Of a stretch of DNA of 64,000 nt, positions 34,569-43,900 are shown piece after piece. The notes below the pieces were generated by a model. The model had not been told where the DNA came from and did no database searches. It worked only from the letters and a program-made list of their open reading frames with translations. The translations under genes were made by a program, and so were the position numbers. Every line of letters begins with the position of its first letter. The stretch's first letter is position 1. Origin of the DNA: Pedobacter africanus (lineage in GTDB: Bacteria > Bacteroidota > Bacteroidia > Sphingobacteriales > Sphingobacteriaceae); NCBI RefSeq assembly GCF_900176535.1, contig NZ_FWXT01000001.1, positions 3,348,001 to 3,412,000 on the forward strand, written 5' to 3'.

Positions 34569-35513
34569 ATGAACGAAAAAATATTAGTACTTGGTTCAAA
34601 CGGTCAGATCGGTACAGAACTGGTAACTGCCCTGCGCAAAACCTATGGTGAAAGCAATGTCATCGCCTGCGACATCCGCCGCCCGGATTATGACATCAAG
34701 AACTCGGGTCCCTTCGAGTTTGTGAACGTCCTGGAAAAAGACACCCTCAATAATATTTTTGAAAAGTACAGGCCTGCGCAGGTTTACCTGCTGGCGGCCT
34801 TATTGTCGGCCACCGGAGAGCAGAACCCTAAGCTGGCATGGGATCTGAACATGAACGGTCTGCTGAATATCCTGGACCTTGCCATTTCCTATAAAACGGC
34901 TAAGGTATACTGGCCAAGCTCTATCGCCGTGTTTGGGCCCAACTCGCCAAAAGACCAGACCCCTCAATATTGTGTGATGGATCCGAATACGGTATATGGG
35001 ATAAGTAAGCTTGCCGGCGAGCGCTGGTGCGAATATTACAACCAGAAATACGGACTGGATGTGCGCAGTATCCGTTACCCGGGCCTGATCAGCTGGAAGG
35101 CCGCGCCAGGGGGCGGTACCACCGACTATGCCGTGCACATTTTTCATGATGCCCTAAAAAAAGGAAGCTATGCCTCTTTTTTAAATGCGGCTACGGAATT
35201 GCCAATGATGTATATGGACGATGCCATCCGCGGTACCATTGAACTGATGGATGCCGAAGCCAGCAAAATCTCTATCCGCTCCAGCTATAATTTTGCGGGG
35301 GTAAGCTTTACACCGGAGATCCTTGCAGCCGAAATCCGAAAACATATCCCGGATTTTAAACTGAGTTATACCGATAATGATCCGCGCCAGCAGATTGCCA
35401 ACAGCTGGCCACGTTCTATTGACGACAGCTATGCTACGGCCGACTGGGGCTGGAAGCCTGAATTTGACCTCGCTAAACTCACAGCAGACATGCTGAAGAA
35501 TTTAAAAAAATAG
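34569..35513 (+). CDS. L-threonine 3-dehydrogenase, SDR (epimerase-like) type
   Basis: This is a 314-residue NAD-dependent enzyme of the extended short-chain dehydrogenase family. It has the NAD motif GSNGQIG (residues 9-15), Ser117-Ser118 and the catalytic Tyr143-x3-Lys147 in TVYGISK. The segments RYPGLISWKAAPGGGTTDYAV and ELPMMYMDDAIRGTIELM are specific to the SDR-type threonine dehydrogenases that oxidise L-threonine to 2-amino-3-ketobutyrate, rather than to sugar epimerases. The partner ligase (Kbl) is not in the window. It has its own promoter. Confidence 0.9.
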   Translation: MNEKILVLGSNGQIGTELVTALRKTYGESNVIACDIRRPDYDIKNSGPFEFVNVLEKDTLNNIFEKYRPAQVYLLAALLSATGEQNPKLAWDLNMNGLLNILDLAISYKTAKVYWPSSIAVFGPNSPKDQTPQYCVMDPNTVYGISKLAGERWCEYYNQKYGLDVRSIRYPGLISWKAAPGGGTTDYAVHIFHDALKKGSYASFLNAATELPMMYMDDAIRGTIELMDAEASKISIRSSYNFAGVSFTPEILAAEIRKHIPDFKLSYTDNDPRQQIANSWPRSIDDSYATADWGWKPEFDLAKLTADMLKNLKK

Positions 35514-35602
35514 TTAGTTTTGAAACCTGGTTTACTCAGGATGACGTTCCGCTAATGCTGACTGCCAATCAGGAAACCAGAAAAATAAGCTAAAACAAGA
35601 AA

Positions 35603-36331
35603 ATGGGAAGAGCATTTGAATTCAGAAAAGAAAGAAAATTTAAACGTTGGGCCAAAATGGCCGTTCAGTTTACCAGGATAGGTAAGGATATCGTAATTGC
35701 AGTAAAGGAAGGCGGCCCGCATCCCGAAACCAACTCACGCTTGCGCACGGCCATACAAAATGCCAAGGCAGTAAACATGCCTAAAGACCGCGTGGATGCA
35801 GCCATCAAAAGGGCTTCCGATAAAAGCATGGCCAACTACGAAGAGATTGTTTACGAAGGATACGCCCCGCACGGTGTAGCTGTGCTCATTGAGACTGCTA
35901 CCGATAACACCAACCGTACCGTTGCCAATGTGCGCAGTTATTTCAACAAAACAAACGGTACCCTGGGCAAAACCGGCTCACTGGATTTTGTGTTCAACAG
36001 GAAATCTATTTTTCGGTTTGTACCTGCCGAGGACCTGGACCTGGAAGAACTGGAATTTGAACTGATCGATGCAGGACTGGAAGAACTGTATGTAGAGGCC
36101 GACGAGGAAGGAAATGATATTGCCGTTGCACAGGGTGCTTTTGAAAGCTTCGGTTCTCTGCAAAAAGCACTGGAAGAAAAAGGTATAGAACTGAAAAGTT
36201 CCAAACTGGAGCGTATCGCTTTATCACATCACGAGGTAACTGAAGAGCAGGCTGCCGATGTGCTGAAACTGATCGATAAGCTGGAAGAGGACGATGACGT
36301 TCAGGCCGTTTATCACAATATGGCCGAATAA
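35603..36331 (+). CDS. YebC/PmpR-family protein (transcription/translation regulator)
   Basis: This is a 242-residue cytoplasmic protein of the YebC family (TACO1 in mitochondria). Members have been described as DNA-binding regulators and, more recently, as ribosome-associated factors for polyproline-containing proteins. The N-terminus is a variant of the usual start (MGRAFEFRKERKFKRWAKMA). It is followed by the hallmark NSRLRTAIQNAKAVNMPKD and EGYAPHGVAVLIETATDNTNRT. The acidic C-terminal domain (LEEDDDVQAVYHNM) is also typical. The length is normal. It converges on the esterase gene with 12 bases between. Confidence 0.93.
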   Translation: MGRAFEFRKERKFKRWAKMAVQFTRIGKDIVIAVKEGGPHPETNSRLRTAIQNAKAVNMPKDRVDAAIKRASDKSMANYEEIVYEGYAPHGVAVLIETATDNTNRTVANVRSYFNKTNGTLGKTGSLDFVFNRKSIFRFVPAEDLDLEELEFELIDAGLEELYVEADEEGNDIAVAQGAFESFGSLQKALEEKGIELKSSKLERIALSHHEVTEEQAADVLKLIDKLEEDDDVQAVYHNMAE

Positions 36332-36343
36332 GGCTTTTTCAAA

Positions 36344-37129
36344 CTATTTGTGGTTAGAAAATAACCATGGCAACAGCTGGGGTTCTGCAAAAGCGGAATC
36401 CCAGCTGTTGTGATTGGCCTCCGGGTAAAGTGTAAGTTTGGCCGGATTGCCCAGCACTTTCCGTTGATCCGCTATAATTGTGGAGCAGCTCATTGGTACT
36501 ACATTGTCTTTCTCGCCATGGAAGATCCATAAAGGCACCTTTCTGTATTTTTGAACATTGGCTACATGGTCTCCCCCGCAAATGGCAAAAGCAGCAGCAA
36601 AAGTCCGGGGCTTACGCCTCAGCAATTCATAAGTACCCATTCCACCCATAGACAAACCGCCTACGTACACCTGCTTTTTATCTACATAAGGTTTATTCAG
36701 AAAATCATCTACCATACCTAGTAATGCTTTCATGGCCCTGGTTGGCTCGCCCTTTTCCCGGAAATGGAATTCGCGTTTACCGGTTGAATCGGTGATGATG
36801 TTTACATTGGCCCAATAACTGTCAGCGCTACATTGCGGAAATACAACGATAGCCGGGAACTGTTTCCTGAACTCTTCTTTTAAGAAAAGTCTGGCCCCAT
36901 GGGTCAGCTGTTTCTGGTTGTCGTTACCACTTTCTCCCCGGCCATGTAAAAAGAAAAGGATGGGATATTTTTTGGTATCATCAAAATTCTCAGGAAAAAG
37001 CACCCGGTAGCTAATGCTGTCCGTTTTTTTAATGAAACTACCTTTCTCGTATTTTTCCAGATCCTGGGCTTTGCTGCCGAAAGCGTAAAACAGCAAAATC
37101 AGTGGGATGATCATTTTGAACCTGTTCAT
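36344..37129 (-). CDS. Exported alpha/beta-hydrolase (PHB depolymerase/feruloyl-esterase-like)
   Basis: This is a 261-residue serine hydrolase with a signal peptide (residues 1-21, ending SKAQ). The oxyanion region is FFLHGRGESGNDN. The nucleophile is Ser160 in GGLSMGGMGTYE, the acid is Asp208 in FHGEKDNVVP, and the base is His240 in EANHNSWDSAF. The size and motifs fit the phospholipase/carboxylesterase family seen as stand-alone esterases in Bacteroidota, acting in the periplasm or outside. The substrate is unknown. It follows the unknown 289-residue gene by 41 bases on the same strand. Confidence 0.88.
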   Translation of the reverse strand: MNRFKMIIPLILLFYAFGSKAQDLEKYEKGSFIKKTDSISYRVLFPENFDDTKKYPILFFLHGRGESGNDNQKQLTHGARLFLKEEFRKQFPAIVVFPQCSADSYWANVNIITDSTGKREFHFREKGEPTRAMKALLGMVDDFLNKPYVDKKQVYVGGLSMGGMGTYELLRRKPRTFAAAFAICGGDHVANVQKYRKVPLWIFHGEKDNVVPMSCSTIIADQRKVLGNPAKLTLYPEANHNSWDSAFAEPQLLPWLFSNHK

Positions 37130-37170
37130 GCTGCTAATTTAGGAAATTTATTTTCAGCTGCGGGCATCTG

Positions 37171-38040
37171 CTAAAATATTTGAGGCACTCCCGGAGGGCT
37201 AGTATCTCCCTCTGCAGCCGGCAGATCCTTGTACAACTTCAACTTGTCTACATTCTTCCATACTGAAGCCAGCCGGCCATTTGGAACAATTTCACCTGGT
37301 GTCAGTACAAATTCGCCTGGTGTCATTACTGCTCCACAAAGTCCGGCAGGGTTAAAATCCTTAGTGTTTCTGATGACTTTAACATTGTCTGTGAGCATTG
37401 CATATTTTAGTCTGATCCCCATTACACATAAACATCCGGCCGGAACTTCAAAAGTAAAATCATGAGCAGGTACCAGGCACTGTTCCGTATTTATTTCCAG
37501 TTTCTGAAACACGCTGTTTTTATGTACGCCTGCCTCCAGGTTATAAAAAGCAAGGGCTACGGTAATTTCGCAAACATTGCTTCTTGCAGGGAACTTCAGG
37601 TGCTCATTGATTTCCATAGCGGGGAGGCTTAAAGTAAGCTGGTTGCCGATAAGGTTCAGCTGCGGCACTGCCCAAAGGCTTTTTGCCAGGGGCGATTTCA
37701 GGTTGAATTCAAAGCCAGCCAGCCTTGAAAAGCTATCTTCATTAAATGTATACTGTTTTGTATCTTTGTTGTAACACTGTTCCAGAATTTCGCGGTTTTG
37801 CCTGGTAAGGCGGTTAACCATGGCACCATCATAAAAACCATTGATCAATACAGAGAGGTCCAGACGAATGACCTTAGATAAGGTACTGGCCTTGGCAAAT
37901 ATATTTGCGGTTGTTTTTGAAGCTGCTGTCTGCTTACCAGGATGTGGCCTGGTTTGAATAATTGTTGAGCCTTTTGGCCCTTTTTTTAAAACCAGGTTAC
38001 CAACCAGGCCAATGATTTGTTTTCCATCAAATTTACCCAT
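37171..38040 (-). CDS. Hypothetical protein, 289 residues
   Basis: I do not recognise a family. The protein has no signal peptide or membrane segment. It starts MGKFDGKQIIGLVGNLVLKK. The first third is basic and rich in Ser/Thr. The region from about residue 110 alternates hydrophobic and polar residues like a beta-sandwich. Near the C-terminus there is a short tandem repeat (TPGEFVLTPGEIV), visible in the DNA as two near-identical 15-16-base units around 37285-37330. The Cys residues (SNVCEI, CLVPAH, GCLCVM, GLCGAV) are scattered without a metal pattern. It precedes the esterase gene. The non-coding palindrome region lies just upstream of its start. Confidence 0.7.
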   Translation of the reverse strand: MGKFDGKQIIGLVGNLVLKKGPKGSTIIQTRPHPGKQTAASKTTANIFAKASTLSKVIRLDLSVLINGFYDGAMVNRLTRQNREILEQCYNKDTKQYTFNEDSFSRLAGFEFNLKSPLAKSLWAVPQLNLIGNQLTLSLPAMEINEHLKFPARSNVCEITVALAFYNLEAGVHKNSVFQKLEINTEQCLVPAHDFTFEVPAGCLCVMGIRLKYAMLTDNVKVIRNTKDFNPAGLCGAVMTPGEFVLTPGEIVPNGRLASVWKNVDKLKLYKDLPAAEGDTSPPGVPQIF

Positions 38041-38079
38041 AATACTATTTCTTTATATCTAGTTTTCAGGAACCCTCTG

Positions 38080-38228
38080 GCTGCGCTTTAGATGCGTTCG
38101 TGCTGCTCCTGCCATTACCTTACAATTAATCCAGAATAAGCCCACATTTTTTCTAACAAAACGTGGGCTCACTGTGGGCTGACTGTGGCCTCACTGTGGG
38201 GTCAGTACGAACGCAACCCGAGGGCAGC
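38080..38228. repeat. Imperfect long inverted repeat enclosing a hairpin and 11-bp tandem repeats
   Basis: The outer arms (38080-38105 and 38203-38228) share GCTGC, then TGCGTTCGT and CTG as inverted complements. About 20 of 27 positions can pair. Inside, AGCCCACATTTT (38139-38150) pairs with AAAACGTGGGCT (38158-38169) with one mismatch around a 7-base loop. Three 11-base units (CTCACTGTGGG, CTGACTGTGGC, CTCACTGTGGG) then run in tandem over 38168-38200. It resembles a structured RNA or a small non-autonomous repeat element; copy number elsewhere is unknown. Confidence 0.6.
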
Positions 38229-38411
38229 TTAAATACTAACGAAATTCACAATGAGGTTTACGTAAAATCTTATAACTAAAGATAGGGAATTTTGTTTTAA
38301 AATAAAATTGAAAGCCATGGTTTCACTCATTAAAAGTCGCTTCATTCTTCAGTTATAGCTTACAAAAATATATGATCATAGAAAAGATTACGTTATGATT
38401 GAAGTTCTCGT

Positions 38412-38419
38412 TATTTTTG
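38412..38419 (+). promoter_or_regulatory. Putative -7 promoter box of the VOC-family gene
   Basis: TATTTTTG is an exact TAnnTTTG match, 35 bases before the ATG at 38454. No good -33 element is seen. Confidence 0.4.
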
Positions 38420-38453
38420 ATAAACATTCAATTATACTGGAAGTTTAGGAGTG

Positions 38454-38885
38454 ATGACTTCATTTGATAACCCTTATACAACAAAAATGAAATTTGACAA
38501 CATACGACTGCTGGTAAATGATTTTGATAGATCCTATAGTTTTTACAGTGAAACACTTGGACTAAAGGCTACCTGGGGTAAACCAGGTGAAAATTATGCC
38601 AGTTTTGATGTGAGGTCCTCATCCGGACTTGCTTTATTCAGGGCTGAGTTAATGAACGTGGCGATCAGCACGCAGGAACAAACCAGGACTGAAACTTTAC
38701 AGGACAAGATGGCCATAGTTATTGAAGTTGATGACGTGGACGATACTTATGCTAAACTGAAAAGCAAAGGTGTGTTATTTCTCAACGAACCCAAAGATAT
38801 GCAGGTTTGGGGCATAAGAGTAATACACCTCAGGGATCCTGAAAACAATTTAATCGAATTGTTTTCGGGCCTGAAAGGTGTTTAG
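38454..38885 (+). CDS. VOC (glyoxalase/bleomycin-resistance fold) superfamily protein
   Basis: This is a 143-residue cytoplasmic protein with two beta-alpha-beta-beta-beta modules. The first begins IRLLVNDFDRSYSFYSETLGLKAT, and the second contains MAIVIEVDDVDDTYAKLKSKGV and ends VIHLRDPENNLIELFSG with the usual metal-ligand Glu. The family covers glyoxalases, dioxygenases and drug-binding proteins; nothing here narrows the substrate. The ATG at 38454 is preferred over the GTG one codon earlier; a third ATG at 38487 (MKFDNIRLLV) is also possible. The gene is flanked by non-coding sequence on both sides and appears to be solitary. Confidence 0.85.
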   Translation: MTSFDNPYTTKMKFDNIRLLVNDFDRSYSFYSETLGLKATWGKPGENYASFDVRSSSGLALFRAELMNVAISTQEQTRTETLQDKMAIVIEVDDVDDTYAKLKSKGVLFLNEPKDMQVWGIRVIHLRDPENNLIELFSGLKGV

Positions 38886-39061
38886 GCAATTGCTTTACCA
38901 GCATGCTCAAAACCAGGTAAACAGTTATTACCGGGCAAGTTTGTTTCACAGGATGGAAGATGGCTAATGAAAGATTACAGCCCGATTGTGGTTTTTAGCC
39001 TGAAAATGTATAGACTTGCAGGAAATAAGCCTAACTTAATACCAGGGAAACCATAAGCCAT

Positions 39062-39631
39062 ATGAGTGCATACAGCACATATACCGATCAGGAGCTGACT
39101 GCTCTTTTAAGGCAGGGCAACCAGAGTGGTTATACGGAATTGTACAACCGCTATAAAACCCTGCTGTATGTATTTGCCTTGAGAAGGCTGGATGATAGGG
39201 CAGAAGCCCAGGACCTGATACAGGAACTTTTTTTAACACTGTGGCATAAAAGGGAGGAACTGGTGCTTACCGGTTCTTTCAGGAGTTATATTTTTACTGC
39301 CCTGCGCAACAGGATGCTGGACCTGATTGCTCATAGGAATGTAGCATCCCGGTATCTGGACAGCTTCCAGTCTTATCTGAATACAGCAGAAGGCACAACA
39401 GATCATCTGATCAGGACGAAGGAACTCAGTGCGCTCATAGAAAAGGAGATTGCAGCACTACCACCAAAAATGCGCGCGGTTTTTGAACTGAGCCGGAATA
39501 CCAATATGAGCCGGAAAGAAATTGCCGAAGCGCTTGACCTGCCGGAAGATACAGTGAAAAGCAGAATGCACAATGCTTTAAAAATTTTGAAGGGAAAACT
39601 GGGCGATAAAAGTTTTTTAATATTTTTTTGA
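39062..39631 (+). CDS. ECF RNA polymerase sigma factor (FecI-like)
   Basis: This is a 189-residue extracytoplasmic-function sigma factor. Region 2 covers about residues 24-92, with YNRYKTLLYVFALRRLDD, EAQDLIQELFLTLW (core binding, promoter melting) and SYIFTALRNRMLDL. Region 4 covers about 125-180, with LPPKMRAVFELSRN and the recognition helix RKEIAEALDLPEDTVKSRM. It is followed after 52 bases by an anti-sigma FecR gene and then a SusC gene whose N-terminal STN domain can signal to FecR. This is the standard trans-envelope activation circuit. It probably drives the susCD genes downstream. Confidence 0.95.
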   Translation: MSAYSTYTDQELTALLRQGNQSGYTELYNRYKTLLYVFALRRLDDRAEAQDLIQELFLTLWHKREELVLTGSFRSYIFTALRNRMLDLIAHRNVASRYLDSFQSYLNTAEGTTDHLIRTKELSALIEKEIAALPPKMRAVFELSRNTNMSRKEIAEALDLPEDTVKSRMHNALKILKGKLGDKSFLIFF

Positions 39632-39683
39632 CCCTGCCCCTTCGGCTGCCCGTCTTATAACTGATTAGCCAATAGCATAAGAA

Positions 39684-40781
39684 ATGGATCATAAACAGGC
39701 ATCGGAAATTATTGCCAGGTATAAAGCCGGAACCTGCACAGCCGAAGAAAAGGCTTTGCTGCAGAACTGGATATTGTATGGTGAATTTGATGGGCTGAAA
39801 TATACAGCGGCTGAAATACTTGCAGACGTAAAAGAAATAGACAGCAGGATTGCTGCCGGTAGGGGCAATAAAACTAAACTCTGGCTGCGTATTGCAGGCA
39901 TTGCCGCTGTGGTAACAGCTATGGTTTTTGGGATCTGGTTTTTACCGCAGAATAAGCCCGGTGTGGAATATGTAAAAGACATTGCCCCGGGCGGCAACAG
40001 GGCTACCCTTACCGTACAGGGAAAGACCCTAAGCCTGAGCAAGGACAAAACGGGAATAGTTGTAGGGAACGACTTGAAATACAGTGATGGCACACAGGAC
40101 CACACCTTGGCTCAGACCATCTTTGCAAAGGGAGCCCAGAGCAGCCTGGTAACCGCCGCAACACCGAGGGGCGGAACTTACTTTATTGTTTTGCAGGATG
40201 GCACAAAAGTTTGGTTAAATTCGGATAGTAAACTGGAGTTTTTATCAAGTTATGCAAACAAAACCCAGAGGCAGGTAAAGCTTACAGGTGAAGCGTATTT
40301 TGAGGTGGCTAAAGATGCCACGCGCCCTTTTATTGTGAGCAGCTCCGGCCAGCAGTTAGAGGTGCTGGGAACGCATTTTAATGTTAATGCCTATAATGAG
40401 GAACCATTGATCAGGACCACGCTTTTGGAAGGCTCTGTTGCAGTTCGCGGAAAGAGCAATACGATTGTCCTGAAGCCTAACGAGCAATCGGCCGTGGCAG
40501 GCAATGGCAATATTACTGTGAAGCCTGTAGATCCTTCGGAAGCTTTGGGCTGGAAAAGCGGCCGCTTCATATTTAACAATACGCCTATGCAGGTAGTTAT
40601 GCGGCAAATTGCCAGGTGGTATGATGTGGAGGTGGCTTACCAGGACGAAGATTTAAAAAATAAACTGCTGGACGGATCCGTATCGCGCTATGAAAATGTT
40701 TCAGGCATATTGAATGCCATAAGCCAGACCGGGGCAGCAAAATTTAAAATAGATGACCGAAAAATTATTGTAATCAAATAA
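39684..40781 (+). CDS. FecR-family anti-sigma factor
   Basis: This 365-residue inner-membrane regulator has a cytoplasmic anti-sigma segment (about 1-60, starting MDHKQASEIIARYKAGTCTAEE), one membrane helix (about 67-87), and a periplasmic FecR domain (about 155-260). The FecR domain includes GGTYFIVLQDGTKVWLNSDS, then LTGEAYFEVAKDATRPFIV and VLGTHFNVNAY. The C-terminal DUF4974 domain (about 292-365) has FIFNNTPMQVVMRQIARWYDV, an STN-like fold. It should hold the adjacent sigma factor inactive until the SusC STN domain signals substrate. Confidence 0.95.
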   Translation: MDHKQASEIIARYKAGTCTAEEKALLQNWILYGEFDGLKYTAAEILADVKEIDSRIAAGRGNKTKLWLRIAGIAAVVTAMVFGIWFLPQNKPGVEYVKDIAPGGNRATLTVQGKTLSLSKDKTGIVVGNDLKYSDGTQDHTLAQTIFAKGAQSSLVTAATPRGGTYFIVLQDGTKVWLNSDSKLEFLSSYANKTQRQVKLTGEAYFEVAKDATRPFIVSSSGQQLEVLGTHFNVNAYNEEPLIRTTLLEGSVAVRGKSNTIVLKPNEQSAVAGNGNITVKPVDPSEALGWKSGRFIFNNTPMQVVMRQIARWYDVEVAYQDEDLKNKLLDGSVSRYENVSGILNAISQTGAAKFKIDDRKIIVIK

Positions 40782-40991
40782 TCCATTACCAAACTTTAAA
40801 CAACCAAACGATGAAAAGAAATTTACAAGAACCAGCATAAGCCACAGGCTTTGGGTGTGGCCATAAAAAACCGGATAGTGTTCGTAGCACTATCCGGCGA
40901 AATTTTGAGCCAACCCCTTCCCGTTACCATGTAGCGGGATAAAATAATTGCGACACTATTTCATGTTATAACTCAAAACCTAACAAAAGTA
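40782..40991 (+). promoter_or_regulatory. Structured leader between fecR and susC
   Basis: This 210-base gap contains three elements. A nine-codon open frame at 40811-40840 (MKRNLQEPA, then stop) has a start resembling SusC N-termini. A perfect 10-bp hairpin, CCGGATAGTG/CACTATCCGG with a 7-base loop, lies at 40871-40897. A second stem, CCCGTTAC/GTAGCGGG, lies at 40920-40938 around CAT. Neither hairpin is followed by a T-run, so they are not ordinary terminators. An attenuation or mRNA-processing role is possible. Confidence 0.45.
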
Positions 40992-43900
40992 ATGAAAAAA
41001 ATTGCTTTTAAACCAGGTGTTGTACGCTATTGGGTACCACCAAAAATATTATTGATTGTGAAACTGATCATAGTCTTACTTACCGCCTGCTTTTTGCAGG
41101 TATCTGCCTCAAGCTTTGGCCAAAAGCTTTCCTATACCAGGAAAGATGCAAGTCTTCGTGAAATTTTTAAGCAGATTACCCTGCAAACCGGGTACAACGT
41201 ATTGTACGCTCCGGAAAAGATTGCAGCCAGCAAAAAACTGGATGTAAATTTCAGCAATGCAGATTTAAAAACGGTGCTTGAAAAACTGGCTGCCGAACAG
41301 TCATTCGTTTACAGCATAGAGGACAAGAATATCATTATCAAACCAAAGGAGCTTTCTCTGTTTAATAAGCTTGTTACCGCCATTTCAGCGCAGGGCAAGT
41401 TTATGGCAGACATTAGGGGGATAGTAGTTAACGAAAAGGGCGAAGCACTGGAAGGGATAACTGTAGTAATTAAAGGGGCGAACAAAGGCACCACAACCAA
41501 TGCAAAAGGAGAGTTCTTTTTAAGGAATGTAGATGAAAATGCCATATTGCGCATTTCGTCTATCGGCTATGAAACCAGGGAAGTAAGCGTTAAAGGAAGC
41601 GGAGCTTTATTGACGGTTACCATCAGCAGGTCTGTTTCTATGCTGGATGAAGTGCAGATGATTGCCTATGGCACTACGACGGTGAGGATGAACACCGGCA
41701 CAGTGGCCAAAATGAAAGGCGAGGACATCAGGCGACAACCGGTAGACAACCCTTTGCTGGCACTTGGTGGCAGGATGCCGGGAGTGCAAATTGCACAAAC
41801 CAATGGTTTGGCAGGTTCGCCGGTAAGTGTGCTGATTCGTGGCAAAAGTTCATTGGGCGCGGCCTCAGATCCATTGTACATCATTGATGGGGTCCCTTTT
41901 GCACATTCACTTTCGAGCATCACTTTTTCGAGTGGTGTTAGTGCCCAGGCACTTGGTGGTTTAACCAGCGCTGCTTTCCGCACCAATCCTTTTGTAGCCA
42001 TTAACCCGGCAGATATTGAAAGCATTGAGGTGTTGAAAGATGCTGATGCAACGGCAATTTATGGATCAAGGGGGGCAAATGGCGTGGTGTTGATCACTAC
42101 CCGGAGGGCAAAATCTGGCAAAACCACGATAGATGCGAATTTTTATACCGGTTGGGGAACACCAACGCGGATACCTGAGTTCATGAATACACAGCAGTAT
42201 GTGGCCATGCGGAAAGAGGCATTCAGGAATGACAACATTACTCCAACAGCCGCAAATGCTACTGATCTGATGGTTTGGGATACCACGCGTTATACCGATT
42301 GGAAAAAAATGCTGCTGGGCAATACGGCAAAGAGCACCGACGCGCAGGTAAGGTTGTCTGGGGGAAGTCAGCAAACCACCTTTTCGCTTGCCGCAGGATA
42401 CCACCGGGAAACCCCTATCTATACCGGGGATATGAATGACGACCGGGGCAGCTTCAGGGCCAATTTACAGCACCGTTCTGCAGACAATAAATTCCAGGCG
42501 GCCTTCAATTTTGGGCTGAGTACCGATAGGAACAACATCATCACAACAGATTTGTTCCAGTTGATCAATACCATTCCAAACGCTCCATATCCGTACGATG
42601 AAAAAGGCGATCTGGTATGGAGGGATAAGGGGATCAATTTCTCCAATCCCCTGGCCTATCTCTACAAAACATACATTGGCAAGACCGATAACCTCATTAC
42701 CGGTTTGAACCTGAAATACAATGTGCTGACCGGCTTGCAGCTGAGGGTAGATGCGGGTTATACAGCCATGATACTTGACCAGCGCACGGCAAACCCTATC
42801 AAATCGCAAAGTCCTTTTGGTACGAACGTTACCAGTTCGGCAGAGTTTTATGACCAGACCCACAAGAACTGGATTGTAGAGCCACAGGCAGAATATACCA
42901 GGCAACTGGGGGGCGGGCAGCTCCAGGTATTGCTGGGCAGCAGTTTCCAGGAACAACTGAATGAAGGCACCAATATTACTGCTACGGGTTACGCCAACGA
43001 CGACCTGATGGAGTTTCCGGGGCTGGCCTCTTCTAAAGCTGTTTCCAATTCTTTCAGCAAATATCATTATGCGGCTTTATTTGGACGTATCAATTACAAC
43101 TGGAAAAGTAAGTACCTGATCAACCTTTCTGCCCGTCGTGATGGCTCGAGCAGGTTTGGACCGGGCAAACAGTTTGGTAATTTCGGAGCTGTTGGTGCGG
43201 CCTGGGTTTTCAGCGAAGAGGGCTTTATGAAAAAAGCCCTTCCCTTCCTTAACTTTGGTAAACTGAGGACCAGTATGGGGGTTACCGGTAATGACCGTAT
43301 AGGCGATTACCAATACCTTTCTACCTGGGCCCAGGTAACGGCAGATAACCCTTACCAGGGCCTTACCGGGCTGGCACCTACCAGGCTTTATAACCCGGAT
43401 TTTGCCTGGGAGCGGAACAGGAAATGGGAAGCAGCACTGGAGTTGTCGTTCCTGCAGGACAGGATTTTCTTCAGTGCAGATTATTACCTGAACAGAACAG
43501 ACAACCAGCTTACAGGCCTAACGCTGCCAACACAGGTAGGCTTCGGAAGTATCACTGCCAACCGGCCTGCCGTACTTCAGAATTCGGGCTGGGAACTGAT
43601 GCTGAATACCACCAATATCCACAAAAAGGGATTGAACTGGAAAACATCTTTCAACATTACCCTGCCAAAAAATAAGCTGATTGCTTATCCCGGGCTTGAA
43701 AATACTTCATTTGCAAGCATATGGCAAATTGGTCTGCCCATCACCATCAGGAAATCCATTCCTTACCTGGGCGTGGACCCGCAGACGGGAATTTACCAAT
43801 TGGCCGGTCTTGAAACGCCAAAATACCAGACGGCCATAAACGATATGGCCCCAAAATATTACGGAGGACTACAAAACACATTTGAGTACAAAAATTTTAC

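Larger units (their letters stand above)
38041..38453. other. 413-base non-coding region with nested inverted repeats
   Basis: No coding sequence is supported here. The first half contains an imperfect 150-base palindrome with an inner hairpin and 11-base tandem repeats, annotated separately. The second half is AT-rich and includes a near-perfect 22-base palindrome at 38288-38309 and a -7 box for the VOC gene at 38412-38419. Confidence 0.7.

Noticed and set aside
38168..38200. CRISPR-like short tandem repeats
   Set aside because: The units are 11 bases with no spacers and only three copies, and no cas genes are present. This is a simple tandem repeat.
40871..40938. Intrinsic terminator after fecR
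   Set aside because: Both hairpins lack a following T-run on the plus strand, so a simple terminator is not supported.
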